A DNA stretch of 64,000 nt from Clostridiales bacterium. GTDB lineage: Bacteria; Bacillota; Clostridia; Oscillospirales; Acutalibacteraceae. Below the pieces are notes generated by a model that saw nothing but the letters and a program-made list of their open reading frames with translations, did no database searches and had not been told where the DNA came from. The stretch covers positions 40,977 to 104,976 of the forward strand of contig JAIKWV010000014.1 of the NCBI GenBank assembly GCA_024684435.1, read 5' to 3'. Both the position numbers and the translations under genes were made by a program. Below, piece after piece: positions 1 to 8,093 of this stretch. Each line of letters starts with the position of its first letter. Positions within the stretch are counted from its first letter, which is position 1.

Positions 1-49
1 CCGTTCATAGCTTATTAAGTTCTATATAATATTCAAAGGTGGCTATTTT

Positions 50-1216
50 ATGAATGAAACAGCAGTAAAAAACGCAGTAGAAAAATTTGAGTCATTGGTT
101 CGCGCTCAGCTTGAAAGAGCCGAAAATATCAAGGCTCAGGGAGATTTTGTGGACTATAAATCTCTTGATAAGATCATAATCGGCGTATGCGGCGGCGACG
201 GAATAGGTCCGATCATAACTAAGGAATCGGCGCGAGTTCTGCAGTTTATCCTTGAGGATAAGGTAAAGACCGGAAAGATAGAGTTCAAATTTATTGACGG
301 TCTTACTATAGAAAACAGAGTGAAGGCTAATAAAGCCATACCCGACGATGTTCTTGAAGAACTCAAAACATGCCACGTTATACTTAAAGGTCCCACCACC
401 ACGCCTCAGGCGGGTGATCCCTGGCCGAACATAGAGAGCGCCAATGTGGCAATGAGAAAAGCTCTTGATCTTTTCGCAAACCTCAGACCGGTAAAAGTGC
501 CGGAGGAGGGGATAGACTGGACATTTTTCCGTGAGAATACCGAAGGTTCATATGCTGTAGGTTCAAACGGCGTCAATGTTACAGATGATCTTGCCATGGA
601 TTTTGTCGTCACCACTCAGGAGGGTTCGGAGCGCATTGCAAAGCTTGCGTATGAATATGCGAGAAGAAACGGCAAGAACAGAGTGTCCATCGTTACCAAG
701 GCCAACGTCATAAAAACAACAGACGGCAAATTCCTGAATATTTGTAAGAATATCGGCAAGGATTATCCGGAGATAACCACCGACGAATGGTATATCGATA
801 TTATGACAGCGAAGCTTATAGATAAAAAGCGCCGCACGGATTTCAGGGTGTTTATCCTGCCTAACCTTTACGGCGACATAATTACGGACGAAGCCGCTGA
901 ATTCCAGGGCGGTGTGGGTACCGCCGGCAGTGCGAATATCGGTAAAAAATATGCGATGTTTGAGGCTATCCACGGTTCGGCTCCCCGCATGATAAGGGAG
1001 GGCAGAGGTGTCTATGCCGATCCCTGCTCAATGCTCAGAGCAACGGTGATGCTCCTGTCCCATATCGGAGAGCAGGAAAAGGCTGATCTGCTTGAACGCG
1101 CTCTTGATATTTGTATGCTGGAGGAAAAGAAACTTACCATTACCGGCCGCGATACCGGCTGTACCTGCTCGGAGTTTGGCGATTATGTAATGGAGACTCT
1201 TAAAAAGATCATGTAA
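50..1216 (+). CDS. Isocitrate/isopropylmalate dehydrogenase family enzyme
   Basis: A 388-residue decarboxylating beta-hydroxyacid dehydrogenase. The family oxidises isocitrate or 3-isopropylmalate with NAD(P) in the cytoplasm. Visible motifs are CGGDGIGP near residues 46-53, the substrate segment FRENTEGSY near 160, NLYGDIITDEAAEFQGG and EAIHGSAPR near the C-terminal half, all typical of the family. A purine-type AGGTGG ribosome site lies 8 bases before the ATG. It is followed by a hairpin terminator shared with spoVM. There are no leucine or TCA genes beside it, so the choice between isocitrate and isopropylmalate is open; the extended N-terminus and RENTEGSY make isocitrate slightly more likely. 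Confidence 0.9.
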   Translation: MNETAVKNAVEKFESLVRAQLERAENIKAQGDFVDYKSLDKIIIGVCGGDGIGPIITKESARVLQFILEDKVKTGKIEFKFIDGLTIENRVKANKAIPDDVLEELKTCHVILKGPTTTPQAGDPWPNIESANVAMRKALDLFANLRPVKVPEEGIDWTFFRENTEGSYAVGSNGVNVTDDLAMDFVVTTQEGSERIAKLAYEYARRNGKNRVSIVTKANVIKTTDGKFLNICKNIGKDYPEITTDEWYIDIMTAKLIDKKRRTDFRVFILPNLYGDIITDEAAEFQGGVGTAGSANIGKKYAMFEAIHGSAPRMIREGRGVYADPCSMLRATVMLLSHIGEQEKADLLERALDICMLEEKKLTITGRDTGCTCSEFGDYVMETLKKIM

Positions 1217-1227
1217 ATTGAGATACT

Positions 1228-1276
1228 GTAAAAAAAAGAGGAGCAGTCCGGGTGACCGCTCCTTTACCTTTTTAAT
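1228..1276. terminator. Bidirectional intrinsic terminator
   Basis: AGGAGC and GCTCCT arms with a further GTC/GAC pairing form a stem around a CGGGT loop. Reading on the minus strand the stem is followed by a run of T residues (the A tract at 1229-1235), so it terminates spoVM; on the plus strand it is followed by a weaker T-rich stretch and can end the dehydrogenase transcript. Confidence 0.8.
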
Positions 1277-1287
1277 ATGGATTGACA

Positions 1288-1374
1288 CTATGCGGCGTCG
1301 GTCTTTTTTATGCCGAATATCAACCGCAGCAAACCGCTCAATACCTTTGGACTTCTAAGAACGACTATTTTCAT
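1288..1374 (-). CDS. spoVM: Stage V sporulation protein M (SpoVM)
   Basis: A 28-residue protein, too short for usual gene calling. The N-terminus MKIVVLRSPKVLSG and the segment LLRLIFGIKK match the SpoVM pattern of an amphipathic helix with a conserved proline followed by a Gly/Leu/Ile/basic stretch (Bacillus SpoVM is 26 residues). SpoVM sits on the convex forespore membrane and anchors the SpoIVA coat scaffold during sporulation. The start is fixed by an AGGGGT ribosome site 6 bases upstream of the ATG. It lies 20 bases downstream of a small membrane-peptide gene on the same strand and is followed by a strong terminator. Its presence implies a spore-forming lineage. Confidence 0.85.
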   Translation of the reverse strand: MKIVVLRSPKVLSGLLRLIFGIKKTDAA

Positions 1375-1394
1375 ATCATCACCCCTAAAAAGTG

Positions 1395-1544
1395 TCAGCA
1401 TCTGCTGTTTACGGCGATACCGGCGGCGATAAGTACAACTGCGATTATTATCACGGTTAACGTGCTCGGAAAGCACCTTGCCGTTATCAATCCCAGGCTG
1501 AAAGCAATGCACAGCGAGCCGTTGAATCTTCCTCTGCACCCCAA
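1395..1544 (-). CDS. 49-residue membrane peptide upstream of spoVM
   Basis: A short reading frame starting with TTG, with GGTGA five bases upstream, and ending 20 bases before the spoVM start. The product begins MGCRGRFNGSLC, has a first hydrophobic stretch (about residues 10-23, ending in TARCFP) and a second one (TVIIIAVVLIAAGIAV, residues 30-45), and ends NSRC. The Cys-Gly-Arg start, the central CFP and the terminal RC resemble small uncharacterised clostridial proteins that I recall near spoVM; that recollection is not verified here. It could be a sporulation-linked membrane peptide. The function is unknown and the start codon choice is inferred. Confidence 0.6.
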   Translation of the reverse strand: MGCRGRFNGSLCIAFSLGLITARCFPSTLTVIIIAVVLIAAGIAVNSRC

Positions 1545-1674
1545 TTATATCACCGATCCCGTAAGCTTTATCTTAAAACAGCAAATTGCCGTCCTGATTT
1601 CATTATATACAAATGTGATTTTTATGTGAGTCAATAATTTAATTCACAAAAAATAAATAATTGTAAATGTAATG

Positions 1675-1703
1675 TTGACGGTTTATAATAAATATTATAA
1701 AAT
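1675..1703 (+). promoter_or_regulatory. Sigma-A type promoter for the VTT-galK group
   Basis: TTGACG at 1675-1680 and TAAAAT at 1698-1703 with a 17-base spacer, about 45 bases before the next gene's start. The surrounding 1545-1748 stretch is A+T rich and holds no convincing gene. Confidence 0.65.
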
Positions 1704-1748
1704 AGATATGTATGTGGACTTATACCAACTCAGAACGGAGCGTTTCCA

Positions 1749-2486
1749 TTGAGTGCATCAAGTGCGCAGAAAAAGAACCAGGCGAGAAAAAGATTACTTA
1801 ATTTTTTAGGCGGACTACTGTTGACGTTGGCAGTGGTCTTGGTTGTTATTTGGATTTGTTCAAGAGATCCCGAAATAATGGGATGGTATGCAAAATATCA
1901 GACGAGTCTTACCAATATGGAGACAAGAATAATGTCCATTGACAATGTGGTAATGCTGATTTCTGCGATCCTGCTGTTTTATCTGATAAAAAGCGTTGTT
2001 CCCATTATCCCCATATCTGCGCTTTGTTTCCTTGTTGGCGCGGTCATGCCCCTATATGCCGCCGTTTCAATAAATATCCTGGGGCTTACTATAATGCTCA
2101 CTGTCAAATTCTTCTGGGGCAGAAAGCTGGGCGGTGGCAGTGTACACAGCGTACTCCAGAAAAATGAGAGCATATTGAGGTTCTTTGAACATGACGGAAA
2201 TGCCAACCCGTGGATACTGTTCGTTACAAGGCTTGTGCCTATCTTTCCGGTAAACAGTGTAAGCCAGCTTTACGGAGCTATAGGTTTTGATTATCCCAGT
2301 TTTCTTATTGTTTCCTTAGGCGGTTTTATGCCGAATCTTGTTTCTTATACGATAGTCGGTCGCCATATGTATGACCCGTTGTCGTCAAAATTCCTGATAC
2401 CGTTGATCATTATTATAGCGATAACAGGCGTATCGATCCTTGCCGTTAACGTTATACTGACAAGGTTAGGGGAGGGAAAAAAATGA
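1749..2486 (+). CDS. TVP38/TMEM64 (VTT domain) integral membrane protein
   Basis: A 245-residue multi-pass membrane protein. Hydrophobic segments lie near residues 20-37, 65-85, 88-118, 176-200 and 215-235. The segment FWGRKLGGGSV and the later WILFVTRLVPIFPVNSV and FLIVSLGGFMPNLVSY match the VTT (SNARE-associated/DedA-like) domain, whose members are linked to lipid or small-molecule handling across the membrane. It starts with TTG preceded by GGAG 8 bases upstream. It overlaps galK by 4 bases (ATGA), so the two are translationally coupled, though no functional tie between them is known. Confidence 0.85.
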   Translation: MSASSAQKKNQARKRLLNFLGGLLLTLAVVLVVIWICSRDPEIMGWYAKYQTSLTNMETRIMSIDNVVMLISAILLFYLIKSVVPIIPISALCFLVGAVMPLYAAVSINILGLTIMLTVKFFWGRKLGGGSVHSVLQKNESILRFFEHDGNANPWILFVTRLVPIFPVNSVSQLYGAIGFDYPSFLIVSLGGFMPNLVSYTIVGRHMYDPLSSKFLIPLIIIIAITGVSILAVNVILTRLGEGKK

Positions 2487-3766
2487 TAACTACCGATTTA
2501 CTTATAAAAAAACTCAATGCCGGCGAGCCTGTGGGCGACATTTGCAAGGTATATTGTAATGAAAGCGAACGCAAGTATCAATCAGGCAGACTGATAAGGC
2601 TGGCAGGGGAGTTTGAGCGGCTTTTCGGAGCGGGCAGGAACGTTTCCGCCTTCCGCGCCCCCGGCAGAACAGAAATATGCGGCAACCATACCGATCATAA
2701 TAACGGCAAAGTGCTTGCGGCTGGTGTAAATCTTGATGCGATATGTTTAGCCGCCGTTTCGGACAAGCCAGTGGTCAACGTTAAATCCGAAGGCTACGCG
2801 ATGAACGTTATAGATCTTGATATCCTTGAGCCTGTAAAAAGTGAGACCGGAAGATCTTCATCGCTGGTAAGGGGAGTTTGCGCCGGATTTAAAGAGCGCG
2901 GATACAATATAGGAGGCTTTGACGCAACCACCGCATCCGACGTTATTTCCGGTTCCGGTCTTTCATCTTCCGCAGCTTTTGAGGTGCTTATCGGCACTAT
3001 ACTGAACCACCTGTTCAACGACGGCAGGGTGGACGCGGTGGAAATAGCCCAGATAGCTCAGTACGCCGAGAATCGTTTTTTCGGCAAGCCCTGCGGACTT
3101 ATGGATCAAACGGCGTGTTCGGTGGGCGGATTTATCGCGATAGATTTCAAGGATCCAGGTTCACCTGTGGTGGATAAAGTTGATTTTGATTTTTCCTCCT
3201 GCGGCAGCAGTCTCTGCATAACTGATACAGGCGGAAGTCATTCCAATCTTACAGACGAATATGCCGCTGTCAGGCAGGAGATGGAGGCAGTTGCCCGCGC
3301 GTTGGGCAAAACGGTTTTAAGGGAACTGACATACGGTGATATAATTAAGAATATATCCCTTATCCGCAGTGAGGTCAGCGACAGAGCCGCTCTCAGGGCG
3401 ATACATTTTTACGGTGAGAACCACAGGGTGGACAAAGAGGTCGAGGCTCTGAAATCAGGCGATTTTGAGGCATTTAAGCGTCTTGTTACAGAGAGCGGTT
3501 ATTCTTCATATATGTACAATCAAAACGTGTTTACCCCCAAGCTTAAGGGCAGTCAGCCTGTTGCGCTTGCCCTGTGTCTGAGTGAGCAGCTTTTAAAGGA
3601 TAAAGGCGGTTGGCGTGTCCACGGCGGAGGCTTTGCCGGGACTGTTCAGGCTTTTGTGGACAACGATATGATCGACCTGTACAAGAGTACAATGGAGTCG
3701 GTTTTCGGGGAAGGCTGCTGTTATGTGTTATCAATAAGCCCTCTGGGCGGAGCTAAAATATTTTAA
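2483..3766 (+). CDS. galK: Galactokinase
   Basis: A 427-residue GHMP-superfamily kinase that phosphorylates D-galactose at C1 with ATP, first step of the Leloir pathway. The galactokinase signature is present as GRTEICGNHTDHN at residues 61-73 (the usual Glu of GEHTD is Asn here) and the ATP loop as SGSGLSSSAAFE at 156-167. The C-terminal WRVHGGGFAGTVQAF matches the third GHMP motif. It overlaps the preceding membrane gene by 4 bases and is followed 12 bases later by a sugar isomerase. No galT or galE is in the window, and the Glu-to-Asn change leaves substrate specificity slightly open. Confidence 0.92.
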   Translation: MITTDLLIKKLNAGEPVGDICKVYCNESERKYQSGRLIRLAGEFERLFGAGRNVSAFRAPGRTEICGNHTDHNNGKVLAAGVNLDAICLAAVSDKPVVNVKSEGYAMNVIDLDILEPVKSETGRSSSLVRGVCAGFKERGYNIGGFDATTASDVISGSGLSSSAAFEVLIGTILNHLFNDGRVDAVEIAQIAQYAENRFFGKPCGLMDQTACSVGGFIAIDFKDPGSPVVDKVDFDFSSCGSSLCITDTGGSHSNLTDEYAAVRQEMEAVARALGKTVLRELTYGDIIKNISLIRSEVSDRAALRAIHFYGENHRVDKEVEALKSGDFEAFKRLVTESGYSSYMYNQNVFTPKLKGSQPVALALCLSEQLLKDKGGWRVHGGGFAGTVQAFVDNDMIDLYKSTMESVFGEGCCYVLSISPLGGAKIF

Positions 3767-3778
3767 GGAGAGTTTGTA

Positions 3779-4693
3779 ATGAAAATCGGTGTTGTAAGCG
3801 CTATCTTTGACGGATTCAGTTTTGAGGAAATGATCGATACCGTATCTCAGCTGGGATACAAATGCGTAGAGGTGGCATGCTGGCCTCAGGGCAAGGCGGA
3901 GCGCAGGTATGCCGGAGTTTCTCATATCAACGTGGACAATATGAATGACGCATACGTTGCGTACATTCGTGATTACTGCGCGAAAAAGAACGTTGAAATA
4001 TCCTCTCTTGCTTACTATCCCAACAATCTGGACGGCGACCTTGCAAAGCGCAGTTTTGCAAACGAGCACCTTAAAAAGGTCATTCTTGCCTCTGAAAAAC
4101 TTGGCGTGAATATGGTCACCACGTTTATCGGCAGGATGCAGGATAAGACGGTTGACGAAAACCTTGCGGAAGTTCAGAAGGTATGGACTCCGATAGTTGA
4201 ATTCGCCAAGGAACACAATGTAAAGATCGGAATAGAAAACTGCCCCATGCTGTTCTGGGAGGATCAGTGGCCGGGCGGTCAGAATATTGCCACAACGCCT
4301 GCAATATGGCACGAGCTTTTCAAAATTTTACCTTATGATAATTTTGGTCTCAACTACGATCCCTCTCATTTTATTTGGCAGATGATGGATTATATAAAGC
4401 CCATTTATGAGTTCAAGGACAAGATATTCCACATACATTTTAAGGATATCAAAATATATAAAGATAAGCTTGATGACTACGGTATCATGGCGTATCCGCT
4501 TCAGTTCATGGCTCCTAAGATCCCCGGTCTCGGAGATATTGATTGGGGCAAGTTCGTTTCGGCGCTGACAGACATAGGTTATGACAGCTTTGCCTGCGTC
4601 GAGGTGGAGGACAGAGCCTTTGAAGGCAGCAGGGAAAAGAGGATCGATTCCGTCGCCCTGAGCAAGAAATATCTGGACAATTACGTTATCTGA
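3779..4693 (+). CDS. Sugar phosphate isomerase/epimerase (xylose isomerase-like TIM barrel)
   Basis: A 304-residue AP-endonuclease-2-type TIM barrel. The family binds divalent metal and isomerises or epimerises keto-sugars and inositol intermediates. Probable metal ligands are the Glu in IGIENCP, the Asp/His of NYDPSHF, the His pair in IFHIHFKD and the Glu in CVEVED near the C-terminus. AAGGAG precedes the ATG. It lies between galK and folD in one transcription unit. The exact substrate cannot be read from the sequence. Confidence 0.85.
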   Translation: MKIGVVSAIFDGFSFEEMIDTVSQLGYKCVEVACWPQGKAERRYAGVSHINVDNMNDAYVAYIRDYCAKKNVEISSLAYYPNNLDGDLAKRSFANEHLKKVILASEKLGVNMVTTFIGRMQDKTVDENLAEVQKVWTPIVEFAKEHNVKIGIENCPMLFWEDQWPGGQNIATTPAIWHELFKILPYDNFGLNYDPSHFIWQMMDYIKPIYEFKDKIFHIHFKDIKIYKDKLDDYGIMAYPLQFMAPKIPGLGDIDWGKFVSALTDIGYDSFACVEVEDRAFEGSREKRIDSVALSKKYLDNYVI

Positions 4694-4712
4694 GAAAGGA
4701 ACCTGACTTTTT

Positions 4713-5555
4713 ATGGCACCTTTGATTTTGGACGGTAAAAAGCTTGCAGGGGAGATAGAGCAGGACTTATCGTCGAGAGTTGAAAAAATAATCGAGAAAA
4801 CGGGATATAAACCGGTCCTTGCCACGATCATCGTGGGGGAGGATCCGGCTTCGGTCACCTATGTCAGAATGAAGGGCAACGCCTGCAGACGTGTCGGTAT
4901 GGATCCTCTCAAGGTGGAAATGCCGGAAAACACTACTACGCAGGAACTTGTTGATAAAATCAACGAGCTGAACAACGACTACCGTGTGTGCGGTATTTTG
5001 CTGCAGCACCCGGTGCCTTCCCATATAGATGAACAGAAGTGCTTCAATACGATTTCCAGGGAAAAGGACGTTGACGGAGTAAATACCGACAGTTTCGGCG
5101 CAATGACCATGGGTCTGCCTGCTTTTTTCAGCGCCACGCCATTTTCTATTATGTCTTTAATAAAAAGATACGGCGTTGAATTGGACGGTAAAGAAGCTGT
5201 AGTCGTCGGCAGAAGTCCCATTCTCGGAAAACCCGTTGCAATGATGCTGTTAAACGAAAACGCCACAGTGACCATCTGCCATTCACACACCGTTGATCTG
5301 CCCAAGATAGTCAAACGGGCGGATGTTGTTGTTGCCGCTGTAGGTAAACCTAAATTTATACAGGCGGATTGGATAAAGGAAGGCGCCGTGCTTATAGACG
5401 CGGGATATAATCCCGGAAATGTGGGAGATATAGACCTTGAAAATGCTGCGCCAATATCCTCGGCATACACCCCGGTACCCGGCGGAGTAGGACCGGTCAC
5501 CATAGCCAAGCTCATGGAGCAGACGGTCATAGCGGCGGAGAAAAAAATTTTATAA
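4713..5555 (+). CDS. folD: Bifunctional 5,10-methylene-THF dehydrogenase/cyclohydrolase
   Basis: A 280-residue FolD, which interconverts methylene-, methenyl- and 10-formyl-tetrahydrofolate in the cytosol. The catalytic YVRMK (Tyr50, Lys54), VDGVN, the nucleotide-binding [11 protein letters not shown] and the C-terminal [11 protein letters not shown] are all present, and length is normal. It supplies or consumes the 10-formyl-THF that the purine operon at 30-44 kb uses together with fhs. It is last in the plus-strand group and meets the hepT gene tail to tail. Confidence 0.97.
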   Translation: MAPLILDGKKLAGEIEQDLSSRVEKIIEKTGYKPVLATIIVGEDPASVTYVRMKGNACRRVGMDPLKVEMPENTTTQELVDKINELNNDYRVCGILLQHPVPSHIDEQKCFNTISREKDVDGVNTDSFGAMTMGLPAFFSATPFSIMSLIKRYGVELDGKEAVVVGRSPILGKPVAMMLLNENATVTICHSHTVDLPKIVKRADVVVAAVGKPKFIQADWIKEGAVLIDAGYNPGNVGDIDLENAAPISSAYTPVPGGVGPVTIAKLMEQTVIAAEKKIL

Positions 5556-5574
5556 TTTATATTAAAAACCATAT

Positions 5575-5612
5575 AAAAACGGCTGTTCACCGATTTAACG
5601 ATGAGCAGCCGT
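5575..5612 (-). terminator. Terminator of hepT; copy 1 of a 38-bp direct repeat
   Basis: CGGCTG/CAGCCG arms extend to a 12-pair stem with one mismatch around an A/T loop. On the minus strand the stem is followed by TTTTT, so it ends the mntA-hepT transcript; it may also stop folD on the plus strand. All 38 bases recur exactly at 6356-6393. Confidence 0.85.
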
Positions 5613-5664
5613 TAACTTATGAAGTTATAAAGTAAATCAAAATGATTAGATTATTTGTATTTTA

Positions 5665-6003
5665 TTAAACAATTAAACTACTAACAGACTGTACAAAGTT
5701 ATCCATTTCGTCAAAAATTATCTCAACAATAATTGACCAGTTTACGCCTTCATAGTTATGAACCAACCTATGACGAAGACCCGAAACAACGGTCCATGGA
5801 ATGTCGGGATTACTGTTTTTGAATTCCTGACTCAAGCCGTAAACCTGTTCTCCGATATTATACAAAGGGGTGGTAACTGCCCATTGTAAAAATTCATCGG
5901 TTAAGAGCGATTCTTTTGTTATTGAGCGTTCTTCCATCTGTGACCGCAGGGCAGACCAAAGCTTAACGATATTTTTAAGTCTTTCATTATCTGATATTTT
6001 CAT
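5665..6003 (-). CDS. hepT: HepT-like toxin (HEPN RNase family)
   Basis: A 112-residue HEPN-domain protein. The catalytic R-x4-H-x-Y motif reads RHRLVHNY at residues 77-84, the hallmark of HepT toxins that cleave RNA. An upstream PLYNIGEQVYGL segment matches the second helix of the family. Its ATG overlaps the stop of mntA by 4 bases. In known pairs the MntA nucleotidyltransferase AMPylates the HepT tyrosine, here Tyr84, and silences it. Length is typical. The pair forms a self-contained cassette with its own promoter and terminator. Confidence 0.88.
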   Translation of the reverse strand: MKISDNERLKNIVKLWSALRSQMEERSITKESLLTDEFLQWAVTTPLYNIGEQVYGLSQEFKNSNPDIPWTVVSGLRHRLVHNYEGVNWSIIVEIIFDEMDNFVQSVSSLIV

Positions 6004-6290
6004 GCTATTTTTATGCCCTCCTTCATAACACTGTTAAAGAAAGGTGTTCCGTGATCCAGTTCGCAGATTTCAAATACATCAACATTTTTACCGATCATAT
6101 TGCTGAGGTCTTCCGCAAAAGCGAAGATATTTGATTTTTTAAAGTTGTGACCGCCGAATACAACAATGTCAACATCGGAATCAGCTGTTTCATCGCCCCT
6201 TGCATAGGAACCGAATAACAGCGCATATTCTGCATTGTATTTTACAAGCAGAGTTTTTATTGATTTTTCAATTTCAGCCCGTGTTATCAC
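6000..6290 (-). CDS. mntA: MntA-like minimal nucleotidyltransferase antitoxin
   Basis: A 96-residue minimal nucleotidyltransferase. The GS-X10-D-x-D motif is exact: Gly27-Ser28, ten residues, then Asp39-Val-Asp41. In characterised MntA/HepT pairs this enzyme transfers AMP groups to the toxin tyrosine. It starts with GTG behind AAGGAG 8 bases upstream, and its stop overlaps the hepT start, implying coupled synthesis. A sigma-A promoter lies about 35-60 bases upstream. Confidence 0.9.
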   Translation of the reverse strand: MITRAEIEKSIKTLLVKYNAEYALLFGSYARGDETADSDVDIVVFGGHNFKKSNIFAFAEDLSNMIGKNVDVFEICELDHGTPFFNSVMKEGIKIA

Positions 6291-6323
6291 GACAAGTCAC
6301 TCCTTTCAAATTATCTATACATA

Positions 6324-6352
6324 ATTATATCCTACATAAAACAAAAAATCAA
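6324..6352 (-). promoter_or_regulatory. Promoter of the mntA-hepT cassette
   Basis: On the minus strand: TTGATT (6347-6352), a 17-base spacer and a perfect TATAAT (6324-6329). It sits 3 bases inside the second copy of the 38-bp repeat, so the cassette carries its own promoter. Confidence 0.75.
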
Positions 6353-6355
6353 CAC

Positions 6356-6393
6356 AAAAACGGCTGTTCACCGATTTAACGATGAGCAGCCGT
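6356..6393 (-). terminator. Terminator of the rubrerythrin gene; copy 2 of a 38-bp direct repeat
   Basis: Identical over 38 bases to 5575-5612, including the A tract that gives the minus-strand transcript its TTTTT tail. It starts 23 bases past the rubrerythrin stop codon. The two copies are 781 bases apart and bracket mntA-hepT. Confidence 0.85.
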
Positions 6394-6416
6394 AATTATT
6401 TATGTAGTTTTGAATA

Positions 6417-6959
6417 TTAACCGAAATACCTCTCAAGCAGACCCTTGAAAGCCTTGCCGTGTCTTGCTTCGTCCCTTGCCATCTCGTGTACCGTGTCATG
6501 GATAGCGTCAAGGTTTGCCGCTTTGGCTCTCTTCGCAAGATCAAACTTGCCGGCGGTGGCGCCGTTCTCAGCGTCAACTCTCATTTCCAGATTCTTCTTG
6601 GTGCTGTCTGTAAGGACTTCGCCCAGAAGCTCTGCAAACTTAGCGGCGTGCTCCGCCTCTTCATAAGCGGCTTTTTCCCAATAAGCGCCGATCTCGGCAT
6701 AACCCTCACGGTAAGCTACTCTTGCCATTGCAAGGTACATACCCACCTCTGAGCATTCACCGGTGAAGTTAGATCTCAGGTCAGCGATAATGTCCTCGCT
6801 GGCGCCTTTTGCAACGCCTAAAACATGCTCTGCAGCCCAGGTCATGCCTTCTTCCTTAACGGTGAATTTTGAACCGTCAACGCCGCACTGGGGGCACTTT
6901 GCGGGGGCTTCGTCGCCTTCATAAACATATCCGCATACGGGGCAAACAAACTTTTTCAT
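6417..6959 (-). CDS. Reverse rubrerythrin (N-terminal rubredoxin domain)
   Basis: A 180-residue non-haem iron protein that reduces hydrogen peroxide in anaerobes. The rubredoxin centre comes first (Cys6, Cys9, Cys22, Cys25 in CPVCG and CPQCG) and the di-iron four-helix domain second, with E-x-x-H-type ligands in EEAEHAAKF and DEARHGKAF. That is the inverted order of classical rubrerythrin, as in clostridial reverse rubrerythrins. The ATG at 6959 is chosen over one 15 bases upstream because GGAGG lies 8 bases before it. It lies 66 bases downstream of potD and could be partly co-transcribed, but is probably expressed separately. Confidence 0.92.
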   Translation of the reverse strand: MKKFVCPVCGYVYEGDEAPAKCPQCGVDGSKFTVKEEGMTWAAEHVLGVAKGASEDIIADLRSNFTGECSEVGMYLAMARVAYREGYAEIGAYWEKAAYEEAEHAAKFAELLGEVLTDSTKKNLEMRVDAENGATAGKFDLAKRAKAANLDAIHDTVHEMARDEARHGKAFKGLLERYFG

Positions 6960-7025
6960 AGTGATAACCTCCAAAATTTAATTTTTGACATTGCAGAACT
7001 GATCCGCAATGATGATAGATAAAAA

Positions 7026-8087
7026 TTATTTCGCGTTATATTGTTTGACTTCCGTCCAGAGAGAGGAGAGAAGATCAAGTGTATCCTTGTCAAGATTGTG
7101 GAAATACTGAGACTTGACGGGGGTAGTGGGGTAAAGTATCTCGCTGTTCTTGAGGGAATATTCTTCATTGTTCCTTACAGCTGTATGGGGGCAGGCGTAG
7201 CAGATAGATTCCGCGTTTGCCAGCGCCATTTCGGGATCAAGCATAAAGTTTATATAAAGCTTTGCTGCGTCAACATTTTTTGCGTTTGTGGGAATGCAGA
7301 AGGAATCAACAAAAATATTTGTACCTTCATCGGGGTAAACAAATTCAAGATCGTCGTTTACTTCCTTCATGGTAAGGAAATCTCCCGCGTAATAAGGCGC
7401 AACAGCCGCTTCTTCGTTCTCCATAATGTCGAATACTTCATCCATGACGTAGGACTGAAGGACCTTTTTCTGATCCTTGAGCTTGTCTGCGGCAGCTCTC
7501 CAGTCTGCAGGATCTGTTGTATTAACATCCTGACCGAGAATGTACTGAGCGATACCGAAAGCGTCACGGGAATTATTGAAGTTGAGTATCTTGTTTGTGT
7601 ACCGGCTGTCCCACAGGATATTCCAGCTGGTGGGCTTTTCAGTAACCATTTTTTTATTATATATCAGTCCGACAAGACCCACAGTATAAGGTATGGAATA
7701 TTCATTGTTTTTATCAAAGAAAAGCCCTTTATATTCCTCAGGGATATACTTATAGTTCGGAATATCGTTCATGTCGATCTTCTGAACCAATCCTTCTGAG
7801 ATAAGGCGCTCTATCATGTAGTCGGAGGGAATGACCACGTCATAGCTTGCTCCGCCGCCGCTGAGCTTGGAATAAAGGACTTCGTTGCTGTCGTAATTGG
7901 TATAATTGACGTGTATTCCGGTACGCTTTTCAAATTCTTTGTTGATGTCCAGACTGCCCTCTGAACCGTCGGAAATATATTCGCCCCAGTTAAAGACATT
8001 GATGACCTGGCGTTTGCCGCAGGCGCCCATGGATACCATACCTAAAACCAAAACCAACGCGCAAACCAATGAGACAATTTTTTTCAT
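7026..8087 (-). CDS. potD: Spermidine/putrescine-binding lipoprotein
   Basis: A 353-residue extracellular solute-binding protein of the polyamine ABC importer. The N-terminus has a lipoprotein signal with a basic MKK start, a hydrophobic core and a lipobox ending at Cys23 (SMGAC). The mature part starts with INVFNWGEYI, a typical PotD signature, and contains SYDVVIPSDYMIERL and FVYPDEGTNIFVDSF. It is last in potABCD, 6 bases after potC. Spermidine versus putrescine preference cannot be decided. Confidence 0.95.
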   Translation of the reverse strand: MKKIVSLVCALVLVLGMVSMGACGKRQVINVFNWGEYISDGSEGSLDINKEFEKRTGIHVNYTNYDSNEVLYSKLSGGGASYDVVIPSDYMIERLISEGLVQKIDMNDIPNYKYIPEEYKGLFFDKNNEYSIPYTVGLVGLIYNKKMVTEKPTSWNILWDSRYTNKILNFNNSRDAFGIAQYILGQDVNTTDPADWRAAADKLKDQKKVLQSYVMDEVFDIMENEEAAVAPYYAGDFLTMKEVNDDLEFVYPDEGTNIFVDSFCIPTNAKNVDAAKLYINFMLDPEMALANAESICYACPHTAVRNNEEYSLKNSEILYPTTPVKSQYFHNLDKDTLDLLSSLWTEVKQYNAK

Positions 8088-8093
8088 AATACA

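Noticed and set aside
1282..1629. 115-residue plus-strand frame
   Set aside because: It is the antisense of spoVM and the small membrane peptide, lacks a ribosome site, and its sequence looks random.
5575..6393. attL/attR of an integrated phage or integrative element
   Set aside because: The interval contains only the toxin-antitoxin pair and no recombinase; the repeat is a terminator hairpin.
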